Shown one piece after another: positions 9,302 through 16,357 of a DNA stretch of 64,000 nt. Each line of letters opens with the position of its first letter. The first letter of the stretch is position 1. Where the stretch lies: the NCBI RefSeq assembly GCF_017163935.1, contig NZ_JABVZR010000001.1, forward strand, positions 558,001-622,000, read 5' to 3'. The notes under the pieces were generated by a model. That model did not search any database and was not told the origin of the DNA. It worked only from the letters and a program-made list of their open reading frames with translations. The stretch comes from Novosphingobium terrae. Lineage in GTDB: Bacteria > Pseudomonadota > Alphaproteobacteria > Sphingomonadales > Sphingomonadaceae. The translations under genes were made by a program, and so were the position numbers.

Positions 9302-11173
9302 ATGAATGTGATTACGCGCTCGATCGAAGATGTTTCCGAAGCTGTGCCCGAGGCGGTTGTCGTGCGTTTCGCGGGCGATTCGGGCGATGGGATGCAATTA
9401 ACCGGCGGGCAGTTCACGCTTTCCACCGCGCTGTCGGGCAATGATCTGGCGACCTTCCCGGATTTCCCTGCCGAGATTCGCGCGCCTCAGGGGACGCTGT
9501 TCGGTGTCTCGGCCTTCCAGATCAACTTTGGCAGCAGCGAGATTTCCACGGCGGGCGACCAGCCCGATGTGCTGGTGGCGATGAACCCCGCCGCGCTGAA
9601 AACCAATGTGGCGCATCTCAAGCTGGGCGGGCTGATCATCGCCGATTCGGGTGAGTTCACCCGCCGCAATCTCGACAAGGCCCATTATGACGCCAACCCG
9701 CTGGAGGATGGCAGCCTTGCGACATGGACCCTGCTGGCCTTCGACATCAGCGCGCTGACTCTGGAGGCGGTCAAGCCCTTCGGTCTCGGCAACAAGGAGG
9801 CGCTGCGCTGCAAGAACATGTGGACGCTGGGGCTGGCGCTGTGGATGTTCGACCGGGACCGCGCGCCGCTGATCCAGTGGCTGAAGGACAAATTCGCCAA
9901 AGCCCCGGTGCTGGCCGAGGCGAACATCGCCGCGTTGAACGCCGGGCATGCCTATGGCGAAACCGCCGAAATCGGCGGTCAGGTCCGCAAGCTGCATATT
10001 GATCCGGTGCCCGCCGCGCCCGGCCTCTATCGCACCATCACCGGCGCCGAGGCGATCAGTCTGGGGTTGGTGACGGGGGCGCAGCTGGCCGATCTGCCGA
10101 TGTTTTTCGGCGGCTATCCGATCACGCCGGCCTCGGCGATCCTGCACCATCTCACGAAGATGAAGGAGTTCGGCGTCACCACCTTTCAGGCCGAGGATGA
10201 GATTGCGGCCATCGCCTCGGCGCTGGGGGCGGCCTATGCCGGGTCTTTGGGGGTGACCTCTTCCTCGGGGCCGGGCATTGCCTTGAAGGGCGAGGCCATG
10301 GGGCTGGCGGTGATGACCGAACTGCCGCTGGTGATCGTCAATTCGCAGCGCGGCGGGCCTTCCACGGGTCTGCCCACCAAGACCGAGCAGAGCGACCTCT
10401 ATCAGGCGATCTATGGCCGCAATGGCGATACGCCGATGCCGGTGATCGCGGCCCGCTCGCCCGCCGATGCCTTTGAGTGCGCCATCGAGGCCTGCCGCAT
10501 CGCCACCCAATTCATGACCCCGGTGATGCTGCTGACCGACGGCTATATCGCCAATGCCGCCGAGCCATGGGCTGTGCCCGACCCGGACAGCTTCCAACCC
10601 TTCCCGGCCCATTTCCTCACCGAAACCAACGGCGAGGAGGGCAAGGTGCTGCCCTACAAGCGCGACGAAAACGGCGTGCGCCCATGGATCAAGCCCGGCA
10701 CCCCCGGCCTGATGCATCGCATCGGCGGCATTGAGAAGGCGGTGGATACTGGTGACCTCGATTACGCCCCCGCCACGCATCAGCTCCAGACCGATGCCCG
10801 CAAGGAGAAGGTGGATGGCATCGCTCACCATATCCCCGCGCAGGAGGTCGATCAGGGTGCGGCGGGCGGCAGGCTGGTGGTGGTCGGCTGGGGCAGCACC
10901 TATGGGCCGATCCGGCAGGCGGTGCGGCGGGCGCGGGGCAGGGGGCTGGATGTGTCGCACATCCATGTCCGCCATCTCTGGCCGCTGCCCGCCAATCTGG
11001 GGGACTTGCTGCGCGGCTATGCCAAGGTGCTGGTGCCCGAGATGAACACCGGCCAGTTCAAGACCGTGCTGCGTGATCAATATCTGGTCGATGCGCGGCC
11101 GCTGAGCAAGGTGTCGGGCCAGCCCTTCACCATCGCCGAGATCGAAGCCGCCATCGAAGCGGCACTGGCCTGA
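9302..11173 (+). CDS. korA: 2-oxoacid:acceptor oxidoreductase, fused gamma-alpha subunit (KorA type)
   Basis: Large subunit of a CoA-dependent 2-oxoacid:ferredoxin oxidoreductase, probably for 2-oxoglutarate. The 623-residue protein fuses the gamma domain (residues 20-200, opening RFAGDSGDGMQLTGG) to the alpha domain, which has GGYPITPASAIL (about 280), EDEIAAIASALGAAYAG and TSSSGPGIALKGEAMG. The fused form with no delta ferredoxin subunit is the two-subunit KorAB class. korB follows after 12 bp. The start has GAGGGATGG upstream. Substrate choice between 2-oxoglutarate and other 2-oxoacids cannot be read from the sequence. The 297-bp gap upstream holds no gene. Confidence 0.92.
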   Translation: MNVITRSIEDVSEAVPEAVVVRFAGDSGDGMQLTGGQFTLSTALSGNDLATFPDFPAEIRAPQGTLFGVSAFQINFGSSEISTAGDQPDVLVAMNPAALKTNVAHLKLGGLIIADSGEFTRRNLDKAHYDANPLEDGSLATWTLLAFDISALTLEAVKPFGLGNKEALRCKNMWTLGLALWMFDRDRAPLIQWLKDKFAKAPVLAEANIAALNAGHAYGETAEIGGQVRKLHIDPVPAAPGLYRTITGAEAISLGLVTGAQLADLPMFFGGYPITPASAILHHLTKMKEFGVTTFQAEDEIAAIASALGAAYAGSLGVTSSSGPGIALKGEAMGLAVMTELPLVIVNSQRGGPSTGLPTKTEQSDLYQAIYGRNGDTPMPVIAARSPADAFECAIEACRIATQFMTPVMLLTDGYIANAAEPWAVPDPDSFQPFPAHFLTETNGEEGKVLPYKRDENGVRPWIKPGTPGLMHRIGGIEKAVDTGDLDYAPATHQLQTDARKEKVDGIAHHIPAQEVDQGAAGGRLVVVGWGSTYGPIRQAVRRARGRGLDVSHIHVRHLWPLPANLGDLLRGYAKVLVPEMNTGQFKTVLRDQYLVDARPLSKVSGQPFTIAEIEAAIEAALA

Positions 11174-11185
11174 GAGGGACAAGCG

Positions 11186-12193
11186 ATGAACCAGATGACC
11201 ACCACCCTCAAGGACTGGGAATCGGATCAGGAGGTGCGCTGGTGCCCCGGTTGCGGCGATTATGCGATCCTCAAGGCCATGCAGCGGGTGCTGCCCGAAT
11301 TGGGCGTCGATCCGGCCAGCACCGTGTTTGTCAGCGGGATCGGGTGCTCCAGCCGGTTTCCCTATTATATGGCCTCTTATGGCTTCCATACGATCCATGG
11401 CCGCGCGCCCGCGGTGGCCACGGGGATCAAGCTGGCCAATCCCGCGCTGGACCTCTGGCTGGTGACGGGCGATGGCGATGGTATGTCGATCGGCGGCAAT
11501 CACACGATGCATTTCCTGCGCCGCAACATCGATGCGCAGATCCTGTTGTTCAACAATGAGATCTATGGCCTGACCAAGGGGCAATATTCCCCCACCAGCC
11601 GCCCCGGCACGCAGAGCCCGACAACGCCTCTGGGATCGGTGGACCGGCCTGCGCTGCCTTGCGCCTTTGCGCTGGGGGCGGGGGCGCGGTTTGTGGCGCG
11701 GGGTTACGATACGTCGAAGGAATTGGGGGCGGTTCTGAAGGCGGCGCATGCCCATCGCGGCGCGGCTTTCGTGGAGATTTTCCAGAACTGCATCGTCTAT
11801 AACAAGGACCGTTTCGCCGATTTCACCGAGAAGGCGGTGGCCCATGAAAAGCAGCTCTGGCTCAAGAACGGCGAGCCGATGCTGTTCAACAAGGGCACGC
11901 AGGGCATTGCTCTGGATGCGCAGCGGCTGACGCTGAAGATCGTCGACGTACCCGATGGCGACTGGCAGGCGGTGGGGGTGATCACCCATGATGTGACCAA
12001 CCGCAGCCTTGCCCATATGCTGGTCGAGCTGCCGATGGACAGCTTCCCCGTGGCGCTGGGCGTGATCTATGACGACCCCCGCCCCACCTATGAGGATGAG
12101 ATGCTGGCGCAGGATGCACGGGCACGATCAGGCAAAAGCACCGATCTGCGCAAGCTGCTGAGCAAGGGCCAGACATGGCGGGTGGAAGCCTGA
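11186..12193 (+). CDS. korB: 2-oxoacid:ferredoxin oxidoreductase, beta (TPP-binding) subunit
   Basis: Thiamine-pyrophosphate subunit of the KorAB enzyme, 335 residues. The N-terminal WCPGCGDYAIL and IGCSSRF supply cysteines typical of the beta subunit's [4Fe-4S] site, with a later Cys in FQNCIVYN. The TPP/Mg motif is GDGDGMSIGGNH ... FNNEIYGLTKGQ. It lies 12 bp after korA and must form an operon with it. A ferredoxin partner is not in the window. The pair would allow reversible 2-oxoglutarate decarboxylation alongside the NADP isocitrate dehydrogenase encoded at 56.7 kb. Confidence 0.93.
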   Translation: MNQMTTTLKDWESDQEVRWCPGCGDYAILKAMQRVLPELGVDPASTVFVSGIGCSSRFPYYMASYGFHTIHGRAPAVATGIKLANPALDLWLVTGDGDGMSIGGNHTMHFLRRNIDAQILLFNNEIYGLTKGQYSPTSRPGTQSPTTPLGSVDRPALPCAFALGAGARFVARGYDTSKELGAVLKAAHAHRGAAFVEIFQNCIVYNKDRFADFTEKAVAHEKQLWLKNGEPMLFNKGTQGIALDAQRLTLKIVDVPDGDWQAVGVITHDVTNRSLAHMLVELPMDSFPVALGVIYDDPRPTYEDEMLAQDARARSGKSTDLRKLLSKGQTWRVEA

Positions 12194-12218
12194 CATATCT
12201 TGCTGCCATGTGTATTGG

Positions 12219-12238
12219 TGATATAGTTCACCATATCA
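12219..12238. promoter_or_regulatory. Candidate operator (nested inverted repeats) before the bactofilin-like gene
   Basis: TGATAT-N8-ATATCA is a perfect 6-bp inverted repeat, overlapped by TGGTGA-N6-TCACCA. It lies 22 bp upstream of the ATG at 12261 in unusually AT-rich sequence. The shape suits a small dimeric repressor. No regulator gene is adjacent. Confidence 0.4.
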
Positions 12239-12260
12239 ATGAGTCGGCAAGGACAGGCTT

Positions 12261-12530
12261 ATGGCAGCAATCATTGGCGGTGATCACACCTTCGAAGGCG
12301 ACAGCGATTTCAGCGGCATGATCAAGGGCGATGCCATCATCGCGGCGGGCGCCAAGCTGCGTCTGCAAGGCATGGTGAATGGCGATGTGACCGTGAGCGA
12401 AGGCGCGCGGCTGGATCTGCTGGGGATGGTCAAGGGTGACCTCATCATGCAGCAGGGCGCCCATGCCACAGTGGCCGGCGCGGTCGGCGGCGATATCGTC
12501 AATCATGGTGGCACGGTGGAGCTGAACTGA
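12261..12530 (+). CDS. Short bactofilin-like beta-helix protein
   Basis: An 89-residue protein made of repeating short strands with the pattern G-D-x-x-x-x-x-G-A-x-L/V-x-L-x-G (IKGDAIIAAGAKLRLQGMVNG, then GDVTVSEGARLDLLGMVKGD, then GDLIMQQGAHATVAGAVGGD). This is the polymer-forming right-handed beta-helix of bactofilins, but shorter than a full one (usually 120 residues or more). It has no membrane anchor. AAGGA precedes the ATG. It lies between korB and the photolyase, behind a palindromic operator-like site. Function is unknown: it could polymerise or be a decayed bactofilin core. Confidence 0.7.
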   Translation: MAAIIGGDHTFEGDSDFSGMIKGDAIIAAGAKLRLQGMVNGDVTVSEGARLDLLGMVKGDLIMQQGAHATVAGAVGGDIVNHGGTVELN

Positions 12531-12589
12531 TCGCTCACCTGCCCCAAAGGGCATCTGTCATCCTCCGTTCTTGCCCCTAGCTCGAAAGG

Positions 12590-13975
12590 ATGAGCAAACC
12601 CGTTCTCCTCTGGCTGCGCCGCGATCTGCGGCTGGCCGACCAGCCAGCCCTGCGCGCCGCCGTGGACAGCGGATCGCCGGTGATTCCCGTCTATGTGCTG
12701 GATGACGAAACGCCGCGCCACCGCAAGATGGGCGGGGCCAGCCGCTGGTGGCTGCATTTCTCGCTGGAGAGCCTGTCGCGGGATTTGCTGCAGCATGGCA
12801 GCCGCCTGATCCTGCGGCGCGGGCGCAGCGACGCGGTGCTGGCCGCTCTGGCGGAAGAGAGCGGCGCGCAGACCGTCCACGCCCTGCATCACCACGAACC
12901 ATGGTGGCTGAACGCGGAAAAGGCGGTGGCCAAGGCCGGGCTGGATCTGCAGCTGCACCACGGCAATTATCTTGCGCCTCCGGGCAGCGTGACCAGCGGG
13001 GCAGGGACGCCCTATCGCATCTACACGCCCTTCTGGCGGGCCTTGCAGCAGCATATGCCTCCCCCGCCGCCCGTGGCCAAGCCGCGCCATATTCCCGCGC
13101 CCGCCCATTGGCCCAGGAGTGACGATCTGGCCGACTGGCATCTGCTGCCCACCAAACCCGACTGGGCGGCCGGCTTCCGCGCCGAATGGACGCCCGGCGA
13201 AAAGGGCGCCCACACCCGCCTGCATGACTTCATCGAAGAGGCCCGCCATTATGGCGAGACGCGCAACCTGCCCTCGCGGGAAGGCACCAGCCGCCTCTCG
13301 CCCCATCTGGCCTTTGGCGAGATCAGCCCCGCCCAATGCTGGCACGCGCTGGAGGATGACGACAGCGAGGGCGCGCAGATCTTCCGCTCGGAACTGGGCT
13401 GGCGCGACTACGCCCAGAACCAGATCACAACCATGCCCGATTACGGCGCCCGCCCGGCCAACTCCGCTTTCGAGCATTTCCCCTGGCGCGACGATCTCGA
13501 TGATCTGCACGCATGGGAAAAGGGCCGCACCGGCTACCCCATTGTAGACGCCGGCATGCGCCAGCTGTGGCACACCGGCTGGATGCACAACCGCGTGCGG
13601 ATGATCGTCGCCAGCCTGCTGATCAAACATCTGGGCATCGACTGGCGCGCGGGTGAATGCTGGTTCTGGGACACGCTGGTCGACGCCGATTACGCGCAGA
13701 ACAGCGTCAATTGGCAGTGGTCGGCGGGGTCAGGCGTGGACGCCAACCAGTTCACCCGCATCATGGCTCCGCTGACGCAATCGGAGAAGTTCAACGCCGG
13801 GGACTATATCCGCCAATGGGTGCCCGAGCTGGCGGGTGTTGACGGTGACGAAATCCACGATCCCTCGCCCCTGATCCGCCACAAGACCGGCTATCCCGAG
13901 ATGATCGTCGCCCATGTCGAGGGGCGGGAGCGGGCTTTGGGGGCTTACCGGGTGATGAAGACAGCGGCAGGATAG
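12590..13975 (+). CDS. phr: Deoxyribodipyrimidine photolyase
   Basis: Light-driven repair of cyclobutane pyrimidine dimers. The 461-residue protein starts with the antenna-binding Rossmann domain (LLWLRRDLRLADQPAL, then VIPVYVLDDE). The C-terminal FAD domain has TSRLSPHLAFGEISPAQ, ELGWRDYAQN, WEKGRTGYPIVDAGMRQLWHTGWMHNRVRM and the FAD-binding block WQWSAGSGVDANQFTRIM. The length and motifs match class I CPD photolyases rather than cryptochromes. A GAAAGG precedes the ATG. A solo hairpin of the dispersed element family follows the stop. Confidence 0.95.
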   Translation: MSKPVLLWLRRDLRLADQPALRAAVDSGSPVIPVYVLDDETPRHRKMGGASRWWLHFSLESLSRDLLQHGSRLILRRGRSDAVLAALAEESGAQTVHALHHHEPWWLNAEKAVAKAGLDLQLHHGNYLAPPGSVTSGAGTPYRIYTPFWRALQQHMPPPPPVAKPRHIPAPAHWPRSDDLADWHLLPTKPDWAAGFRAEWTPGEKGAHTRLHDFIEEARHYGETRNLPSREGTSRLSPHLAFGEISPAQCWHALEDDDSEGAQIFRSELGWRDYAQNQITTMPDYGARPANSAFEHFPWRDDLDDLHAWEKGRTGYPIVDAGMRQLWHTGWMHNRVRMIVASLLIKHLGIDWRAGECWFWDTLVDADYAQNSVNWQWSAGSGVDANQFTRIMAPLTQSEKFNAGDYIRQWVPELAGVDGDEIHDPSPLIRHKTGYPEMIVAHVEGRERALGAYRVMKTAAG

Positions 13976-13985
13976 AAAAGGGAGA

Positions 13986-14033
13986 CATGCGAGGGGCGCT
14001 ATGGTTGGCCGCCGCTCCGGCCCCTCGCGCGCC
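13986..14033. repeat. Solo terminal hairpin of the dispersed element (copy L, long variant)
   Basis: A single 40-base hairpin (13989-14028) between the convergent phr and DUF4424 genes. The outer stem GCGAGGGG/CCCCTCGC is that of the dispersed element. Read on the minus strand, the inside carries CCGGAGC...GCCAAC, the same internal motif as the long-variant ends of copies C and J. No body or second end is present. Confidence 0.75.
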
Positions 14034-14035
14034 CG

Positions 14036-14995
14036 TTATTGGGTGCGCTCGTTCCGGACCAGAAACAGGATCGAGAGATTCTGCGTCGGGCGCCAGTTGG
14101 TGTGCGTCACCTCAAAGCGCGTGGGGCTGATCTTGCGCACGCCGTCACCGCAGAAGCTGACCAGATCGCCGGGCTGTTCCTTGTCCACCGTCAGCTTGAA
14201 CTGGCCGATCGGCGCCTTCCAGTTGCCGCCGGTGACCAGAATGTAATCGAGCCAGTTTTCGGAATAGACCACACGCCCCGCTTTCGCCGTCCGCCGCAGC
14301 CCCGCCAGCAGTGACGGCTCGACGCAATAGCGCTTCTCGGTTTCCGGGTCTTTTTCCTCGCCCAGCATGGTCATCACCGTGCCCCCCACAGAGGGCTTGT
14401 AACGATGCTCCACCACCACCGGCACGCCGGCAGGAAAGCGCTGAACCCAGTGATAGGTGGTGTGCAGCGACCAGCTTGGATCACCATTCTCCTCGATCAG
14501 TTTCAGGCGCACCGCTTCGGCATGTCTGGCAGCCGAAAGACGGTCCAGCGCGCCCCCCGCAACCTCGCTCTCCGGCGTGAGCGGTATGCCATTGCTGCGC
14601 AGCCAGGCGGTGCGATCCACCGTGCCGGTCATCGCTTTCTGCTCCATCTCCATCGTCACCGGCTTGCCGTCGACCCTGGTGGTGAAGCCAAGGAAATTGT
14701 CAGAATCGCTGACCGGGATCGAAACATCGCTCTCGAAGAAATAAGGCCCGCCGATCGGGGGCAGGGGGAAGGCCACGCGGCTGGTCACATCCTTGCCGCT
14801 GGTGTTGAGGAAGGTGTAGCGCACCACCACCTCGGAACGGGAAATGCGCAGATCCTCGCTGCGCATCTCGATGGCATCGCTGCGGGTGAGGACCAGCCCC
14901 CCAGCAGCCAGTTGAGCCGAGGAATCATTGGCGGATGCAACGCCGGGCAAGCCTGCCAGCAAGGTTGCGGCGATCAGGAGCGCATGAGCTTTCAT
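14036..14995 (-). CDS. DUF4424 family secreted protein
   Basis: A 319-residue protein with a signal peptide (MKAHALLIAATLLAGLPGVASA). The mature N terminus NDSSAQLAAGGLVLTRSDAIEMRSEDLRIS is the DUF4424 signature. Further conserved stretches are VRYTFLNTSGKDV, VAFPLPPI and a C-terminal NLSILFLVRN. Members are predicted to be periplasmic beta-rich proteins of unknown role. I use the ATG at 14995, because longer frames translate repeat element D. The stop lies next to the solo hairpin L, which probably ends both this gene and phr. Confidence 0.85.
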   Translation of the reverse strand: MKAHALLIAATLLAGLPGVASANDSSAQLAAGGLVLTRSDAIEMRSEDLRISRSEVVVRYTFLNTSGKDVTSRVAFPLPPIGGPYFFESDVSIPVSDSDNFLGFTTRVDGKPVTMEMEQKAMTGTVDRTAWLRSNGIPLTPESEVAGGALDRLSAARHAEAVRLKLIEENGDPSWSLHTTYHWVQRFPAGVPVVVEHRYKPSVGGTVMTMLGEEKDPETEKRYCVEPSLLAGLRRTAKAGRVVYSENWLDYILVTGGNWKAPIGQFKLTVDKEQPGDLVSFCGDGVRKISPTRFEVTHTNWRPTQNLSILFLVRNERTQ

Positions 14996-15044
14996 GGCGT
15001 CTGAGTAGCGTTGATTGGCCAGAGAAAAAAGGTCGGAAAAGGAA

Positions 15045-15285
15045 GATGCGAGGGGATTATCCCCTCGCGCTCCCATGACGTCTTCCGGCGATAGGGCAGT
15101 GGTGCCGAAGTGTAGTGTCCCGCCGCTCCACCTGCTTAAGGTAAAGCGCCGCAGGCATTTATGCATTTGATGCATAGGCTATGCCAGAAATTCAAAGCCT
15201 GCGACGCAGCAATCTTGGCTCTTCGGCCGAACCCTGGGCGCAACGCAGACATTTATGGGAGCGCGAGGGGGTAACCCCCTCGCAT
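15045..15285. repeat. Dispersed palindrome-bounded element, copy D
   Basis: About 240 bp upstream of the DUF4424 gene. The 'GACGTCTTCCGGCG' side is on the left. The left stem is GAGGGGATTATCCCCTC and the right GAGGGGGTAACCCCCTC. The inner arms are AGCGCCGCAGGC and GCCTGCGACGC, with an extra small palindrome ATGCATTTGATGCAT between them. Confidence 0.9.
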
Positions 15286-15313
15286 CTTCACGTCTTGCCT
15301 GAACCTGAAACGC

Positions 15314-15360
15314 AAAAAGGCGCGACCGGCATATGGGGCTGCGTAAAAGCCGGTCGCGCC
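15314..15360 (-). terminator. Strong intrinsic terminator on the minus strand
   Basis: A perfect 12-bp stem (GGCGCGACCGGC / GCCGGTCGCGCC) with an 18-base loop is followed on the minus strand by TTTTTGCGTTT. It ends transcription coming from the SDR gene and the candidate RNA. Confidence 0.9.
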
Positions 15361-15364
15361 AGAT

Positions 15365-15498
15365 TGGCTGGCGTGCCTTTGCGCGCCGTGGCCGTCACGG
15401 GCGGAGGTCTCTTGAACCCTCATACCCTTCGGCAGCGGCCCACTGTGCGGGGGTGGGCCGTGCGAGGTCACATTGGCCCCGCGCGGCTTGACGGGCGC
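15365..15498 (-). ncRNA. Candidate structured RNA, possibly 6S RNA
   Basis: The 140 bases between the SDR stop codon and a strong terminator contain no gene but fold, on the minus strand, into a long rod. The outer pairs are GCGCC/GGCGC and CGTCA/TGACG, a central partly open region follows, and the apical 8-bp hairpin is CGGCCCAC/GTGGGCCG. The 3' strand carries GGGTTCAAG and the 5' strand GCGGGGCCAATGT, both reminiscent of the 6S RNA central bulge. The size of about 135-150 nt fits alphaproteobacterial 6S RNA. This is shape recognition by eye. It could instead be a structured 3' UTR of the SDR gene. Confidence 0.42.
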
Positions 15499-15501
15499 TT
15501 A

Positions 15502-16221
15502 TCAGGACGGGTTAACGTCGAAACGATATGGGCTGGGGAAATCACTTAGCAGCGCAGCGGTGATCGCTTCGGCGACAACCTCGGGAGCCTTGACGGAGGC
15601 GGGGTTTTCGCCCGGATAGGCTTTCGCGCGCATGGCGGTGCGGGTTGCGCCAGGGTTAACGATCGCCACGCGAATTGCGGAAATATTCTTCATTTCCTGA
15701 GCATAGCAATCGAGCAGCACCTCCTGCGCGGCCTTGGTGGCGCCATAAGCGCCCCAATAGGCGCGGGGCTTGGTGGCGACCGAGGTGGTGAGGCCGATCA
15801 CGCTGGCGCGTTTGGCTTTTTTCAGCATCGGCGTGAAGCAGGTGAGCAGCGCCTGAGTCGCCAGCACATTGGTGCCGATGGCGCGGTTGAAGGCTTTCAG
15901 GTCGATGTCCTGCACCGATGTCAGCTGCGGTAGCTGCGCAGCATTGATGACCAGAATATCCAGCGCTTCCCAGCGGCCCGAGATGGCGGTGGCGAGGCGG
16001 GCGATGGCATCGGGCTCGGTGAGTTCGAGCGGGGCGATGCTGGCCGAGCCGCCCGCAGCATGGATCGCTTCCTCGACGCTTTCCAGCGCCCTGGTGTCGC
16101 GCCCGGTCAGGATCACATGGGCGCCTTGCGCGGCCAGCGCCTGAGCGGTGGCCGCACCGATCCCCCGGCTGGCGCCCGTAACCAAAGCGAGTTGGCCCTC
16201 GAAGGGGCGGGCGTCAGACAT
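15502..16221 (-). CDS. Short-chain dehydrogenase/reductase
   Basis: A 239-residue classical SDR. The NAD(P)-binding TGASRGIG is at residues 15-22, an NAA-type motif is in VINAAQ, the catalytic Ser lies in GLTTSVATK, and the catalytic Tyr/Lys are in YGATK. The basic residue in TGRDTR suggests NADP(H). The substrate is unknown. The gene lies downstream of purF on the same strand, separated by two tandem palindromic repeats. One of these sits 28 bp before its ATG. Confidence 0.9.
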   Translation of the reverse strand: MSDARPFEGQLALVTGASRGIGAATAQALAAQGAHVILTGRDTRALESVEEAIHAAGGSASIAPLELTEPDAIARLATAISGRWEALDILVINAAQLPQLTSVQDIDLKAFNRAIGTNVLATQALLTCFTPMLKKAKRASVIGLTTSVATKPRAYWGAYGATKAAQEVLLDCYAQEMKNISAIRVAIVNPGATRTAMRAKAYPGENPASVKAPEVVAEAITAALLSDFPSPYRFDVNPS

Positions 16222-16248
16222 GCGGGGTATCCTTCCAGAGTGTTTTTG

Positions 16249-16355
16249 CGCCGGGTGATATCACCCGGCGACCCGGAAAAGGCGACAACAAACTGATTCA
16301 GAGCGTTTTCAAACCGGGTGGTACACCCGGTGGCTTGGAAAACGCGGCAACACAA
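16249..16355. repeat. Two tandem palindromic repeats between purF and the SDR gene
   Basis: Two related units about 63 bp apart. The first (16249-16270) is a perfect 22-bp palindrome with half-site CGCCGGGTGAT. The second (16314-16330) is CCGGGTG-GTA-CACCCGG. Each is followed by a similar tail (GGAAAA.GCG.CAACA). They are unrelated to the GAGGG...CCCTC family. The second could act as a purF terminator and the first as an operator or RNA hairpin in the SDR leader. Confidence 0.75.
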
Positions 16356-16357
16356 GA

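Noticed and set aside
9398..12016. 872-codon open frame antisense to korAB
   Set aside because: The same kind of shadow frame. The korAB motifs on the other strand are unambiguous.
12551..12562. Single CTGTCAT before the photolyase gene as a Pho box
   Set aside because: No second half-site at 11-bp spacing.
15365..15498. SRP (4.5S) RNA
   Set aside because: The conserved GGAAGCAGC-type apical loop sequence is absent. 6S-like or 3' UTR readings are more likely.
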